Part shown: positions 26,405 through 36,313 of the stretch, one piece after another
How positions within the stretch are numbered: position 1 is the stretch's first letter
How the letters are laid out: each line of letters begins with the position of its first letter
DNA from: Azonexus hydrophilus
GTDB lineage: Bacteria; Pseudomonadota; Gammaproteobacteria; Burkholderiales; Rhodocyclaceae
Assembly (NCBI RefSeq): GCF_001956855.1
Contig: NZ_MTHD01000003.1
Location: forward strand, 372,001-436,000
DNA: 64,000 nt
Direction: 5' to 3'
Made by a program: the position numbers and the translations under genes
The notes under the pieces: model-generated
The model's database searches: none
What the model was told of the DNA's origin: nothing
What the model saw: only the letters and a program-made list of their open reading frames with translations

Positions 26405-27897
26405 TTGACTTGTCCCGCACGTTGCAGCAGGTAGTGGGTCAGCAGTGGTACCGGCCGTCCGGTCGCGCCCTTGTCGGCACCGGATTTCCAGGCGGTGCCG
26501 GCAATGTCGAGGTGTGCCCAGTCGTACTTCTTGGTGAAGCGCGACAGGAAGCAGGCGGCCGTGATGGCGCCACCCCAGCGGCCACCGATGTTGCCCATGT
26601 CGGCGAACGGGCTCTTCAGCAGCTCCTGATATTCGTCCCACAGCGGCATGTGCCAGGCGCGGTCGCCGGTTTCCTCGCCGGCTTCGAGCAGGTCACGGGC
26701 CAAGCTGTCCTTGTTGGCGAACAGGCCGCTGGCGACATGGCCGAGGGCAACGACGCAGGCACCGGTCAGCGTCGCCACGTCGATCACCGTGTCCGGCATG
26801 AAGCGTTCGGCATAGGTCAGTGCATCGCACAGGATCAGCCGGCCTTCGGCGTCGGTGTTGAGGATTTCGATGGTCTGGCCGGACATCGACGTGACGATGT
26901 CGCCCGGCCGCGTTGCGTTGCCGTCCGGCATGTTCTCAGTGGCTGGCACGATGACCGTCAGGTTGATCGGCAACGCCATGCGTGCGACCGCCTTCATCGT
27001 GCCAAGCACGGCGGCAGCGCCGCACATGTCGTATTTCATCTCGTCCATTTCGGCTGCCGGTTTCAGCGAAATGCCGCCGGTGTCGAAAGTCACGCCCTTG
27101 CCGACGAGGATGATTGGCTTGTCGCCGGCCTTGGCGCCCTTGTAGTGCAGGACGATCAGTTTCGGTGCTTGCTGGGCGCCACGGGCGACGGCCAGCAGGG
27201 CGTTCATGCCCAGTTTTTCCATGTCGGCGCGGTCGAGGATCTCGCAGCCGAGCTTGAATTCGTCGGCGAGTTCCTGTGCCTGTTCGGCCAGGTAGCCCGG
27301 GTGGCAGATATTTGGCGGCAGGTTGCCCAGGTCGCGCGTCAGCGCGCTGCCTTCGGCAATGGCCTGGCCCTGCTGCAGCGCGTTCTCGGCCGCCGTCAGT
27401 TCGTTGCGTCGTTCGACAATCAGCGTCAGCTTGCGCAAGGGGCGCCGTGCATCGTCGTTCTTGCTCTTGAAATGATCGAAGCGGTAGCTTGCGTCCTGCG
27501 CAATGATCGCAGCCTGCCTGATGCGCCAGGCGATATCACGCTTACGCACGGCGATTTCGGACAGGAAGAACGTTGCGTCCTGGGCGCCGGTTTCTGCCAG
27601 CGTCTTGATTGCCAGGCGGAATGCTGCAGAGAAATCCTTCTCGCGGAATTCCTTTTCCTTGCCCAGTCCGACCAGCAGGACGCGATCACACAGCGTGCCC
27701 GGCACGTTGTGCAGCATCAATGAGGTGCCGGCCTTGCCGTTCATGTCGCCCCGGCGAATGATGTCGCCGATGAAGCCGTTCGATGCATTGTCGAGCAACT
27801 CGGCCGAAAGGGTCAGGCGTCGATGCTCGAAAATGCCAACCACGACACAGCTGCTACGCTGTTTTTCCGGGCTTCCGCTTTTTATGCTAAATTCCAC
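26401..27897 (-). CDS. pepA: Leucyl aminopeptidase (cytosol aminopeptidase, M17)
   Basis: Cytoplasmic metallopeptidase of 498 residues that removes N-terminal amino acids. In some bacteria it also binds DNA. The two-metal site is visible in LVGKGVTFDTGGISLKPA, MKYDMCGAAAVLG and the family signature NTDAEGRLILCDALTYAE. I chose the GTG at 27897 because AGGAG lies 6 bases upstream and the length then matches the family; the frame runs farther up without such a site. It is divergent from lptF (72 bases between starts) and coupled to holC downstream. Confidence 0.95.
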   Translation of the reverse strand: MEFSIKSGSPEKQRSSCVVVGIFEHRRLTLSAELLDNASNGFIGDIIRRGDMNGKAGTSLMLHNVPGTLCDRVLLVGLGKEKEFREKDFSAAFRLAIKTLAETGAQDATFFLSEIAVRKRDIAWRIRQAAIIAQDASYRFDHFKSKNDDARRPLRKLTLIVERRNELTAAENALQQGQAIAEGSALTRDLGNLPPNICHPGYLAEQAQELADEFKLGCEILDRADMEKLGMNALLAVARGAQQAPKLIVLHYKGAKAGDKPIILVGKGVTFDTGGISLKPAAEMDEMKYDMCGAAAVLGTMKAVARMALPINLTVIVPATENMPDGNATRPGDIVTSMSGQTIEILNTDAEGRLILCDALTYAERFMPDTVIDVATLTGACVVALGHVASGLFANKDSLARDLLEAGEETGDRAWHMPLWDEYQELLKSPFADMGNIGGRWGGAITAACFLSRFTKKYDWAHLDIAGTAWKSGADKGATGRPVPLLTHYLLQRAGQVN

Positions 27898-27969
27898 GCG
27901 CTGCTCCTGTACCAAGGAAATATCGGCATCCGGTGGATTATCCACGTATTTTTTCGGTTTCGTCAAAGC

Positions 27970-29052
27970 ATGATATTCGAGCGCGCCGCACGGCGTGAAT
28001 TTGCTCAGGCAGCTGCCGGCATCAGCGTTGTGCTGCTGGCCATTCTGACCTCCATCCAGTTGATCCGCCTGCTCAAGGACGCAGCCGGCGGCCGCATTGC
28101 GCCCGAAGGGGTGCTGGCGCTGCTGGGCTTTGCCGCGGTCAAGTTTCTGCCGATGTTGCTGACGCTGACATTGTTCATTGCCGTCCTGCTCCCGCTGTCG
28201 CGCATGTACCGCGACTCGGAGATGGTCGTCTGGATGTCCAGCGGCATGCCGCTGACGGCCTGGGTGCGCCCGGTTCTGCGTTTCGCTCTGCCCATGGTGC
28301 TTGCGGTCGGCGCCCTGTCGCTGGCGCTTTCTCCGTGGGCCAATCAGGCGCAGGGAAACTTCCAGGCGGCTCTATCGGCCCGTTCCGAGCTTTCATCGGT
28401 GACCCCCGGGGCATTCAAGGAAGTACGCAAGGGGCGCCAGGTCTATTTTGTCGAACGCATGGACGACGATGCCGGGAAAATCGGTAATGTCTTCGTCGCC
28501 TCGATGCAGGATGGCAAGCTTGGCGTGGTGATGTCGGATTCCGGCGGCCAGGAGGTTCACGAAAACGGCGACCGCTTTCTGGTGCTGGAGAATGGCCGGC
28601 GCTACGAGGTGGAGCCCGGTAGTGCGGCTTTCAAAGTGATGGATTTCGAGCGTTATTCCATCCGGACCGAGGACGGCAATGCCGAGCCAGCCGGGCTGTC
28701 GCCGCGTCGCATGCCCCTCCTGGACCTCTTGGGGCAGTCGACTGCCGACATGCGCGGAGAATTGCTCTGGCGAATTGCCATGCCGGTCTCTGCCGTCATT
28801 CTCGCCTTGCTGGCCATTCCCTTGTCGTACGTGAATCCACGGGCCGGACGTTCAGCCAACATGCTGATCGCGATCATTGTCTATGCGATCTATACCAATC
28901 TGATTTCGATCTGCCAGGCATGGGTGATTGGCGGCAAGCTGCCTTTCGCCGTCGGTGTCGTGCTGCCTCACCTGGTGATGCTGCTGCCGCTGGGCCTGCT
29001 GTTTTATGGCCGGATGTTCGGCCTGCTTTTCTGGCAACGACGGAGTAGCTGA
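27970..29052 (+). CDS. lptF: LPS export ABC transporter permease LptF
   Basis: Inner membrane permease of 360 residues. With LptG and the ATPase LptB it extracts lipopolysaccharide from the inner membrane. Family features are the N-terminal IFERAARREFAQAAAGISVVLLAILTS, three helices, a beta-jellyroll periplasmic region (about 130-260) and three C-terminal helices including IAMPVSAVILALLAIPLSYVNPRAGRSANML. The ATG at 27970 is the first in the conserved region; upstream frame belongs to the divergent pepA. Its stop overlaps the lptG start by one base (TGATG). Confidence 0.95.
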   Translation: MIFERAARREFAQAAAGISVVLLAILTSIQLIRLLKDAAGGRIAPEGVLALLGFAAVKFLPMLLTLTLFIAVLLPLSRMYRDSEMVVWMSSGMPLTAWVRPVLRFALPMVLAVGALSLALSPWANQAQGNFQAALSARSELSSVTPGAFKEVRKGRQVYFVERMDDDAGKIGNVFVASMQDGKLGVVMSDSGGQEVHENGDRFLVLENGRRYEVEPGSAAFKVMDFERYSIRTEDGNAEPAGLSPRRMPLLDLLGQSTADMRGELLWRIAMPVSAVILALLAIPLSYVNPRAGRSANMLIAIIVYAIYTNLISICQAWVIGGKLPFAVGVVLPHLVMLLPLGLLFYGRMFGLLFWQRRSS

Positions 29053-30137
29053 TGTTCAAGGGTCTGGTCTATCAGCGCTATCTGATGCGGGAAACGCTGT
29101 CGGCGATTTTGCTGGTGCTGCTGGCTTTCGTGGCCCTGTTCGGGTTTTTCGATTTTGTCGAGGAGTTGCGCGGTGTCGGGCGAGGTCGTTATGACGTCGT
29201 TGTGGCGGTGTCGACTGTGGTGTTTTCATTGCCGGGATTGGTCTATGAGTTGATACCGGTCGCCAGCCTGATCGGTACGCTTTATGCGCTGGCGACTCTG
29301 GCCCGGCATTCCGAGATTACCGTACTGCGGGCTTCCGGACTGGCGACGGGGCAGTTGCTGACAACGCTTTATCGACTGGCAGCCGTCCTCGCGCTGGCCA
29401 CGTTCCTGATTGGCGAAATCCTCGTGCCGGTCGCTGATCGTCTGGGCCAGGAGGTCAAGGCTGAGGCGATGAACAAGTCGTTTGCCCAGCAGGGCTTCCT
29501 GAGCGGCATCTGGGTCAAGGATGGACGGAATTTCGTCAATATCCGGAATGCTGTCAGTGAAAGCTATCTGGAAGATGTGCGCATCTACAGTTTTGATGAA
29601 GACAACGCCCTGCGATCCGTCATCGAAGCCAGGACGGCATCCTTTGCCGAACGCAAGGGGTGGTTGATGAGTGATGTCATGAAAACCACGCTGACGGGTG
29701 AACAGGCCAGTGTTGAGCGTGTGGCAAGCGATGTCTGGCAGTCGTCGATCAACCCCGATCTGCTTTCGGTACTGATGGTCGCGCCTGAGCGGATGTCGCT
29801 CTACGACCTGTTCAGCTATACGCGGCACCTGTCGGACAACCGGCAGAACACCGAGCGCTACGAAATTGCAATCTGGAAGAAGATCATCTATCCGCTGGCC
29901 TCGCTGGTCATGGTGACGCTGGCTTTGCCTTTCGGCTATTCGCATGACCGTGTGGGTGGTGTCAGCCTGAAGATATTTGGCGGCGTGATGCTGGGTATTG
30001 CCTTCTATGCGCTGAACGGGCTTTTTTCCAATCTGGGGGTCATCAACGCCTGGCCGCCGGTAGCGAGTGCGGCTGCACCGGCAGCGCTGTTCCTGCTAGC
30101 GGCCGGACTTCTGATCTGGTGGGTCGAGCGGCGCTGA
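29052..30137 (+). CDS. lptG: LPS export ABC transporter permease LptG
   Basis: Second permease of the LptB2FG transporter, 361 residues. It has the same six-helix plus jellyroll plan as LptF. Motifs include YQRYLMRETLSAILLVLLAF, LIPVASLIGTLYALATLARHSEITVLRASG, and the closing GGVSLKIFGGVMLGIAFYALNGLFSNLG. It is translationally coupled to lptF. Its 3' end overlaps the convergent RDD-family gene by 42 bases. Confidence 0.95.
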   Translation: MFKGLVYQRYLMRETLSAILLVLLAFVALFGFFDFVEELRGVGRGRYDVVVAVSTVVFSLPGLVYELIPVASLIGTLYALATLARHSEITVLRASGLATGQLLTTLYRLAAVLALATFLIGEILVPVADRLGQEVKAEAMNKSFAQQGFLSGIWVKDGRNFVNIRNAVSESYLEDVRIYSFDEDNALRSVIEARTASFAERKGWLMSDVMKTTLTGEQASVERVASDVWQSSINPDLLSVLMVAPERMSLYDLFSYTRHLSDNRQNTERYEIAIWKKIIYPLASLVMVTLALPFGYSHDRVGGVSLKIFGGVMLGIAFYALNGLFSNLGVINAWPPVASAAAPAALFLLAAGLLIWWVERR

Positions 30138-30551
30138 CCCGCTGTCCCTGACAATCAGGGTGCCGGCGATGCGGTCATGCAGAAACTGCCCATCGCGATC
30201 AAACAGTGCCCAGATGATGCCGATGCCGAACAGCATGATGCTCGGCCAGGCCGCCATGTAGCGCAGCACGGCCTGCAGCGGTCGTGGTGCAGCCCCTTTT
30301 TGGTCCACCAGTTTCAGTTTCCATGTTTTCATCGGCAGCGTCTGTCCGCCATGCAGCCAGCACCAGACAAAATACGCCATCAGCACCAGAAAAACATGGA
30401 GCCACATCGCTTTGCCGCCCAGATGCATGCCGAATCCCGAGAGAACGACCTGCGGGAACAGGAAGGTGGCGAGCAGGATGGCAAAGACAACCAGGCTTTC
30501 ATAGAGCATTGCGCCGAGACGGCGCCCAATGCTGGATGGATCATGGATCAT
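30096..30551 (-). CDS. RDD-family membrane protein
   Basis: Membrane protein of 151 residues with about four hydrophobic segments. It has the RDD-family features IGRRLGAMLYESLVVFAILLAT near the N terminus (Arg in the first helix), GGQTLPMKTWKLKLVD in the middle and FDRDGQFLHDRIAGTLIV at the C terminus (the Asp-Arg-Asp segment). The family is thought to include transporters, but its function is unsettled. It is the last gene of the minus-strand block behind the sigma factor, an order I recognise as conserved in betaproteobacteria upstream of ilvB. Start ATG 30551. Confidence 0.88.
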   Translation of the reverse strand: MIHDPSSIGRRLGAMLYESLVVFAILLATFLFPQVVLSGFGMHLGGKAMWLHVFLVLMAYFVWCWLHGGQTLPMKTWKLKLVDQKGAAPRPLQAVLRYMAAWPSIMLFGIGIIWALFDRDGQFLHDRIAGTLIVRDSGSAPLDPPDQKSGR

Positions 30552-30571
30552 TGTTGACTGTGTGGCCGGAA

Positions 30572-31084
30572 TTACTGGGCGACGGGCAAGGATGTGTCTG
30601 TCGATTCTGCCGGCGAGGGTTGTGGCGGGGCAAGAAGGATAGCCGATTTGTGGCGTTCGCGAACGCCCTGTTTCTCGTCGTCGGGCAGTTGCTTGTAAGC
30701 CGACCATTTCTTCTTGATCAGGTCTTTCTGCTCGTCGGGCAGGCGGTTGATTTCCCGGTAGTTGTCGCGGGCCCTGGCACGTTGTTCCGGGGTCAGCTTG
30801 ACCCAGTCATGCATGCGCTTCTGGACGCGTTCCTTTTCGGTTTTGCTCAATTCCGGATAGCGTGAGGCAGTCGTCAGCCACTGTTTGCGGCGGACATGTT
30901 CCATTCGCGCCCATTCGTTTTCAAGGGGGGCGAGAATCTTCTTCTGGCTTGCTGACAAGGCAGGCCACTCAGGCTGTGGTGGCGTCCCGAGAATGGCAGT
31001 GGTCGGCGGGGTGGCCCCGGCCGGTAGCAGGCAGGCAAGCATCAGGGCCAGTGCTACTCCTCCGAGGTATCGTCTTTTAGCCAT
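30572..31084 (-). CDS. DUF3106 exported protein
   Basis: Protein of 170 residues with a signal peptide (MAKRRYLGGVALALMLACLLPAGA). It contains repeated charged helices with the DUF3106 pattern PEWPALSASQKKILAPLENEWARM, RKQWLTTASRYPELSKTEKERVQKRMHDWVKLTPEQRARARDNYRE-like phrases in order. The arrangement of L(S/T)xxQ/E-RxR-W repeats resembles periplasmic Spy/CpxP-like helical proteins. Function unknown. Its start overlaps the end of the DUF3619 gene by 31 bases. It belongs to the sigma-factor block. Confidence 0.82.
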   Translation of the reverse strand: MAKRRYLGGVALALMLACLLPAGATPPTTAILGTPPQPEWPALSASQKKILAPLENEWARMEHVRRKQWLTTASRYPELSKTEKERVQKRMHDWVKLTPEQRARARDNYREINRLPDEQKDLIKKKWSAYKQLPDDEKQGVRERHKSAILLAPPQPSPAESTDTSLPVAQ

Positions 31085-31452
31085 TCGAGGAATTCGTTGT
31101 CGAGCAATACATCCGGTGGCAGGTCGCCGGTCAGCAATGCGCTGTCTACGGCTTCCACTTCGGTGATGTACTGGTCGCTGTGCCAGTAGAAGGACAACCA
31201 CATGCCGAAAAGCAGGGCGCAGATGGCGAGGATTTGCTTGATTCCGTTGCCTGAGCTGTCTTCTCCGGAAGGCAGGGGCTGCCAGTCAGCAGTGGCGGTG
31301 CCGGCAGTAGCCAGTGTTCCGATGGATTGCTTCTGCCGGGACAGTGCGAGATGACGTGCCGCTTCCAGTCGCCGTGCCGAGATGGGCGAAATTTCCTGCA
31401 GGCCATGATTGAGTGCCTGCCGGATGCGATATGCCTGTCTTTCTTCGTTCAT
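31054..31452 (-). CDS. DUF3619 single-pass membrane protein
   Basis: Protein of 132 residues. The cytoplasmic N-terminal part (RQALNHGLQEISPISARRLEAARHLALSRQ) is followed by one membrane helix (about 78-97, IKQILAICALLFGMWLSFYW). A short acidic C-terminal tail follows (DLPPDVLLDNEFLEWLKDD). It is encoded immediately after a sigma factor with ATGA overlap, the position in which sigma-factor-linked or anti-sigma-like membrane proteins are often found. An anti-sigma role is only an inference from position and topology. Confidence 0.82.
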   Translation of the reverse strand: MNEERQAYRIRQALNHGLQEISPISARRLEAARHLALSRQKQSIGTLATAGTATADWQPLPSGEDSSGNGIKQILAICALLFGMWLSFYWHSDQYITEVEAVDSALLTGDLPPDVLLDNEFLEWLKDDTSEE

Positions 31453-32009
31453 AGTTTGATCCCCTTGGCCGACAGCGCCGAGGCCAGCGTGTGCGTGGCT
31501 CTGGAGCAATGGGTCTTGACGCTTCCCTCGGAGCAGCCCATTGCGTTAGCTGTTTCGGCGACATCCATGTCCTCCCAGTAACGCATGACAAAGGCTTCCC
31601 GTTGACGCGGGGGGAGTTTTTTTAATTCGTTTTCAATGATTTCCAGCGTTCGGCTTTGCAGCAGTTCGCTTTCCGGCGTCCGGGCTTCCCGTTGGTCCTG
31701 GGTGCTCTGCAGTGTTTCCAGCGGGTCCTGGTCCTCGTCGTCGGAGGCGAATGCCGAGAGGGCTGTGGTCCACAGCGAGCGAACCTTGCTGCGCCGATAA
31801 TAGTCGCGGATGGTGTTCTGCAGGATGCGCTGGAACAGCATCGGGAATTCCTCGTCCGGCCGATCCCCGTATTTTTCCGCCAGTTTCATCATTGAATCCT
31901 GGACGATATCGAGGGCTGCTTCCTCGTCGCGTACCGCATACATGGCTTGCTTGAAGGCGCGGCGTTCGGTGTTTTCGAGGAAGGTGGAGAGCTGACGCGG
32001 CGAGGCCAG
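31449..32009 (-). CDS. RNA polymerase sigma factor (sigma-70 family, ECF-like), probable CTG start
   Basis: Sigma factor with region 2 (ERRAFKQAMYAVRDEEAALDIVQDSMMKLAEKYGDRP and the FQRILQNTIRDYYRR DNA-binding part) and region 4 (LPPRQREAFVMRYWEDMDVAETANAMGCSEGSVKTHCSRA). The first ATG in frame (31943) would delete the start of region 2. Coding continues upstream for 22 residues reading (L/M)ASPRQLSTFLENTERRAFKQA to a CTG at 32009, with no ATG, GTG or TTG available in that stretch. I therefore place the start at CTG 32009, 186 residues; an ATC just upstream is another possibility. Its stop overlaps the DUF3619 start. It is divergent from ilvB. Confidence 0.85.
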   Translation of the reverse strand: MASPRQLSTFLENTERRAFKQAMYAVRDEEAALDIVQDSMMKLAEKYGDRPDEEFPMLFQRILQNTIRDYYRRSKVRSLWTTALSAFASDDEDQDPLETLQSTQDQREARTPESELLQSRTLEIIENELKKLPPRQREAFVMRYWEDMDVAETANAMGCSEGSVKTHCSRATHTLASALSAKGIKL

Positions 32010-32062
32010 GATGTTTCTTTCGGCGTGTGGATCGGGGCGGTTGCGTTTCGGAAGCAGAAACC

Positions 32063-32091
32063 TTGACCGCCCGGGGGGGTGTCGATTAAGG
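32063..32091 (+). promoter_or_regulatory. Possible ilvB operon promoter
   Basis: TTGACC (32063-32068) and TTAAGG (32086-32091) are separated by 17 bases; the spacer holds a G7 run. The -10 is weak. It lies about 40 bases before the ilvB ATG. No obvious leader peptide or attenuator is visible. Confidence 0.33.
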
Positions 32092-32129
32092 TTACGCCCT
32101 TTTAGGTTAACAGCTTTTTAGGCTCGAGT

Positions 32130-33830
32130 ATGATGATCAGCGGTGCAGAAATTGTAATCAGGTGCCTGCAGGAAGAAAAGGTCGACTGTGTATTCGGATA
32201 CCCGGGTGGTTCCGTGCTGCACATCTACGACGCCCTTTTCAAGCAGGATGAGGTCAAGCACATCCTGGTCCGCCACGAGCAGGCAGCAGTGCATGCTGCT
32301 GATGCCTATTCGCGCTCCTCGCAGCGGGTTGGCGTTGCGCTGGTGACCTCCGGGCCCGGCGTTACCAATACGGTGACCGGTATCGCGACGGCGTACATGG
32401 ATTCGATCCCGATGGTCGTGCTGTGCGGCCAGGTGCCGACCCAGTACATCGGCCAGGATGCTTTCCAAGAGTGCGACACGGTCGGCATCACGCGGCCCTG
32501 CGTCAAGCACAACTTCCTGGTCAAGGACGTCAAGGATCTGGCGATCACGATCAAGAAAGCCTTCCACATCGCTGCGACCGGGCGTCCCGGTCCGGTTGTC
32601 GTCGACATCCCGAAGGACATCACGGCGCAGATGTGCGAGTTCGATTACCCGAAGACGATCCAGATGCGTTCGTACAATCCGGTAGTCAAGGGCCATCTCG
32701 GTCAGATCAAGAAGGCCGTGCAGATGCTGCAGGAGGCCAAGCGCCCGATCATCTACACGGGCGGTGGCGTGATCCTGTCCGATGCGGCCGACAAGCTGAC
32801 GCAACTGGCGCGCAAGCTCGATTTTCCGGTCACCAACACGCTGATGGGCCTGGGCGGCTATCCTGCCACCGACCGTCAGTTCGTCGGCATGCTCGGCATG
32901 CACGGCACCTTCGAAGCCAACAACGCGATGCATTACGCCGATGTGATCCTCGCTGTTGGTGCCCGCTTCGACGACCGCGTCATCGGCAACCCTGAGCATT
33001 TCGGCAGCGAAAAGCGCCGTGTCATCCACATCGACATCGATCCGTCGTCCATTTCCAAGCGCGTCAAGGTTGACGTGCCGATCGTCGGCAATGTGCCGGA
33101 CGTGCTCGACGAAATGCTAAAGCTGATGGATGGCGGTTTCAGGACCGATCCGGAAGTCGCCGACTGGTGGAAGCAGATTGACGAATGGCGTGGCCGCAAG
33201 TCGCTGGCCTATCGCCAGAGCGAGCACATCATGCCGCAGTTCGTCGTCGAGAAGCTTTACGAAGTGACCGGTGGCGAAGCCTTCATTACCTCCGACGTCG
33301 GCCAGCACCAGATGTTTGCCGCGCAGTACTACAAATTCGACAAGCCGCGTCGCTGGATCAACTCTGGTGGCCTGGGTACGATGGGTGTCGGCCTGCCGTA
33401 CGGCATGGGTGTGCTGATGGCCAATCCGGAAGCGCAAGTCGCCTGCATTACCGGCGAAGGCTCGATCCAGATGTGCATCCAGGAGATGTCTACCTGCAAG
33501 CAGTACGGCTTCCCGATCAAGATCATCAACCTGAACAACGGCATGCTCGGCATGGTCCGCCAGTGGCAGGAAATGTTCTATTCCAAGCGCTACTCGCAGT
33601 CCTACGTCACCTCGCTGCCCGATTTCGTCAAGCTGGCCGAGGCCTATGGCCACGTCGGCATGAAGATCGAAAAGCCGGAAGACGTCGAGCCGGCGCTGCG
33701 CAAGGCCTTTACCGAACACAAGGACGACCTGGTCTTCATGGATTTCATCATCGATCCGGGTGCCAACGTCTTCCCGATGGTCGCGGCAGGCAAGGGTCTG
33801 ACCGAAATGATCCTGGCTGAAGAACTGTAA
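32130..33830 (+). CDS. ilvB: Acetolactate synthase, catalytic subunit
   Basis: Thiamine-diphosphate enzyme of 566 residues for the first common step of valine, leucine and isoleucine synthesis (acetolactate or acetohydroxybutyrate from pyruvate). Evidence includes FGYPGGSVLHIYDAL, the catalytic Glu in VRHEQAAVHAADAY, SGPGVTNTVTGIATAYMDS and the cofactor-binding GEGSIQMCIQEMSTCKQYG. Here GEGS replaces the commoner GDGS. The pair with ilvH and the order with ilvC are standard. Either of two adjacent ATGs (32130, 32133) may be used. By paralogue naming it could equally be called ilvI. Confidence 0.96.
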   Translation: MMISGAEIVIRCLQEEKVDCVFGYPGGSVLHIYDALFKQDEVKHILVRHEQAAVHAADAYSRSSQRVGVALVTSGPGVTNTVTGIATAYMDSIPMVVLCGQVPTQYIGQDAFQECDTVGITRPCVKHNFLVKDVKDLAITIKKAFHIAATGRPGPVVVDIPKDITAQMCEFDYPKTIQMRSYNPVVKGHLGQIKKAVQMLQEAKRPIIYTGGGVILSDAADKLTQLARKLDFPVTNTLMGLGGYPATDRQFVGMLGMHGTFEANNAMHYADVILAVGARFDDRVIGNPEHFGSEKRRVIHIDIDPSSISKRVKVDVPIVGNVPDVLDEMLKLMDGGFRTDPEVADWWKQIDEWRGRKSLAYRQSEHIMPQFVVEKLYEVTGGEAFITSDVGQHQMFAAQYYKFDKPRRWINSGGLGTMGVGLPYGMGVLMANPEAQVACITGEGSIQMCIQEMSTCKQYGFPIKIINLNNGMLGMVRQWQEMFYSKRYSQSYVTSLPDFVKLAEAYGHVGMKIEKPEDVEPALRKAFTEHKDDLVFMDFIIDPGANVFPMVAAGKGLTEMILAEEL

Positions 33831-33848
33831 GCGGGCAAGGAAAACACT

Positions 33849-35382
<1,534 letters not shown>

Positions 35383-35400
35383 TCGGGTTGTCGCCAGCCA

Positions 35401-35444
35401 GGTAGCGCATTGTTGTCAACACTCGGTTGCACTGATGCGCTACC
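35401..35444. repeat. 10-bp inverted repeat after ilvC
   Basis: GGTAGCGCAT (35401-35410) and ATGCGCTACC (35435-35444) are perfect arms around 24 bases. No T run follows, so it may be an mRNA 3' stem or processing structure rather than a terminator. Confidence 0.5.
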
Positions 35445-35452
35445 TTCGCCTC

Positions 35453-35478
35453 GGGCGGTGTGGGAAACTGCACCGCCC
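35453..35478. repeat. 8-bp inverted repeat between ilvC and pssA
   Basis: GGGCGGTG (35453-35460) and CACCGCCC (35471-35478) pair around a 10-base loop. A short T run follows only about 13 bases later. It could attenuate transcription into pssA-leuA. Confidence 0.45.
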
Positions 35479-35544
35479 TAGTCATTTGTGGTTTTTGCCG
35501 GCGCCGGGTGTATCCTTTTCCGGTTGCCCACTGATTGTTTGCCC

Positions 35545-36297
35545 ATGACCGAACTCAAGCCCCGTAAAGCGTTGTTCAACCCCGAGCTCAAGCGGCGCGG
35601 CATTTATCTGTTGCCGAACATGTTCACCACGGCAGCGCTGTTTGCCGGTTTCTTTGCCATCGTGCAGGCCATGCAGGGCGATTTCGAGCGGGCGGCGATG
35701 GCCATCTTCATCGCCATGGTGCTCGACGGACTCGACGGCCGGGTGGCGCGGATGACCAACACGCAGTCGGCTTTTGGCGCGGAATACGACTCGCTGTCCG
35801 ATATGGTCAGCTTCGGGGCCGCGCCGGCACTGGTGATGTACGAATGGGCGTTGCGCGATCTTGGCCGCCTTGGCTGGATCGCTGCCTTCATCTACTGTGC
35901 TGGTGCCGCATTGCGCCTGGCGCGTTTCAACACAACGCTGGAAGTCATGGACAAACGCTTCTTCCAGGGGCTGCCATCACCGGCTGCCGCTGCGCTGGTG
36001 GCCGGCCTGGTCTGGGTGATGATCGTTGCCGGCGTTCCCGGTGCCGACGTTCGCTGGCTGGCCTGCGTGCTGACCATCGCCGCCGGTGTGACGATGGTTT
36101 CCAACATCCGTTACTACAGCTTCAAGGACATCAATCTGAAGAAGAGTGTGCCGTTCTTCGTCATTGCAGCGGTCGCACTGGGTTTTGCGCTGCTGGCCTA
36201 CAGTCCTGAAATCGCCCTGTTTGCCTTCTTCGTCGTCTACGGCCTGTCCGGTTATGTGCTGGCCGCTATCGGTCTGCTCAAGCGCAAGGCCCAGTAA
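35545..36297 (+). CDS. pssA: CDP-diacylglycerol--serine O-phosphatidyltransferase
   Basis: Membrane enzyme of 250 residues that makes phosphatidylserine, the precursor of phosphatidylethanolamine. The CDP-alcohol phosphotransferase signature is visible as DGLDGRVARMTNTQSAFGAEYDSLSDMVSFG near residues 58-88. About eight membrane helices, with LPNMFTTAALFAGFFAI first. The ATG at 35545 gives the family length. In related bacteria psd commonly lies just before pssA; here that place is a non-coding stretch. Confidence 0.95.
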   Translation: MTELKPRKALFNPELKRRGIYLLPNMFTTAALFAGFFAIVQAMQGDFERAAMAIFIAMVLDGLDGRVARMTNTQSAFGAEYDSLSDMVSFGAAPALVMYEWALRDLGRLGWIAAFIYCAGAALRLARFNTTLEVMDKRFFQGLPSPAAAALVAGLVWVMIVAGVPGADVRWLACVLTIAAGVTMVSNIRYYSFKDINLKKSVPFFVIAAVALGFALLAYSPEIALFAFFVVYGLSGYVLAAIGLLKRKAQ

Positions 36298-36313
36298 TTC
36301 CCCGGAGTAGAGA

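Noticed and set aside
31449-31943. Sigma factor starting at the ATG at 31943
   Set aside because: It would remove the first helix of region 2, while conserved coding continues 22 codons upstream.
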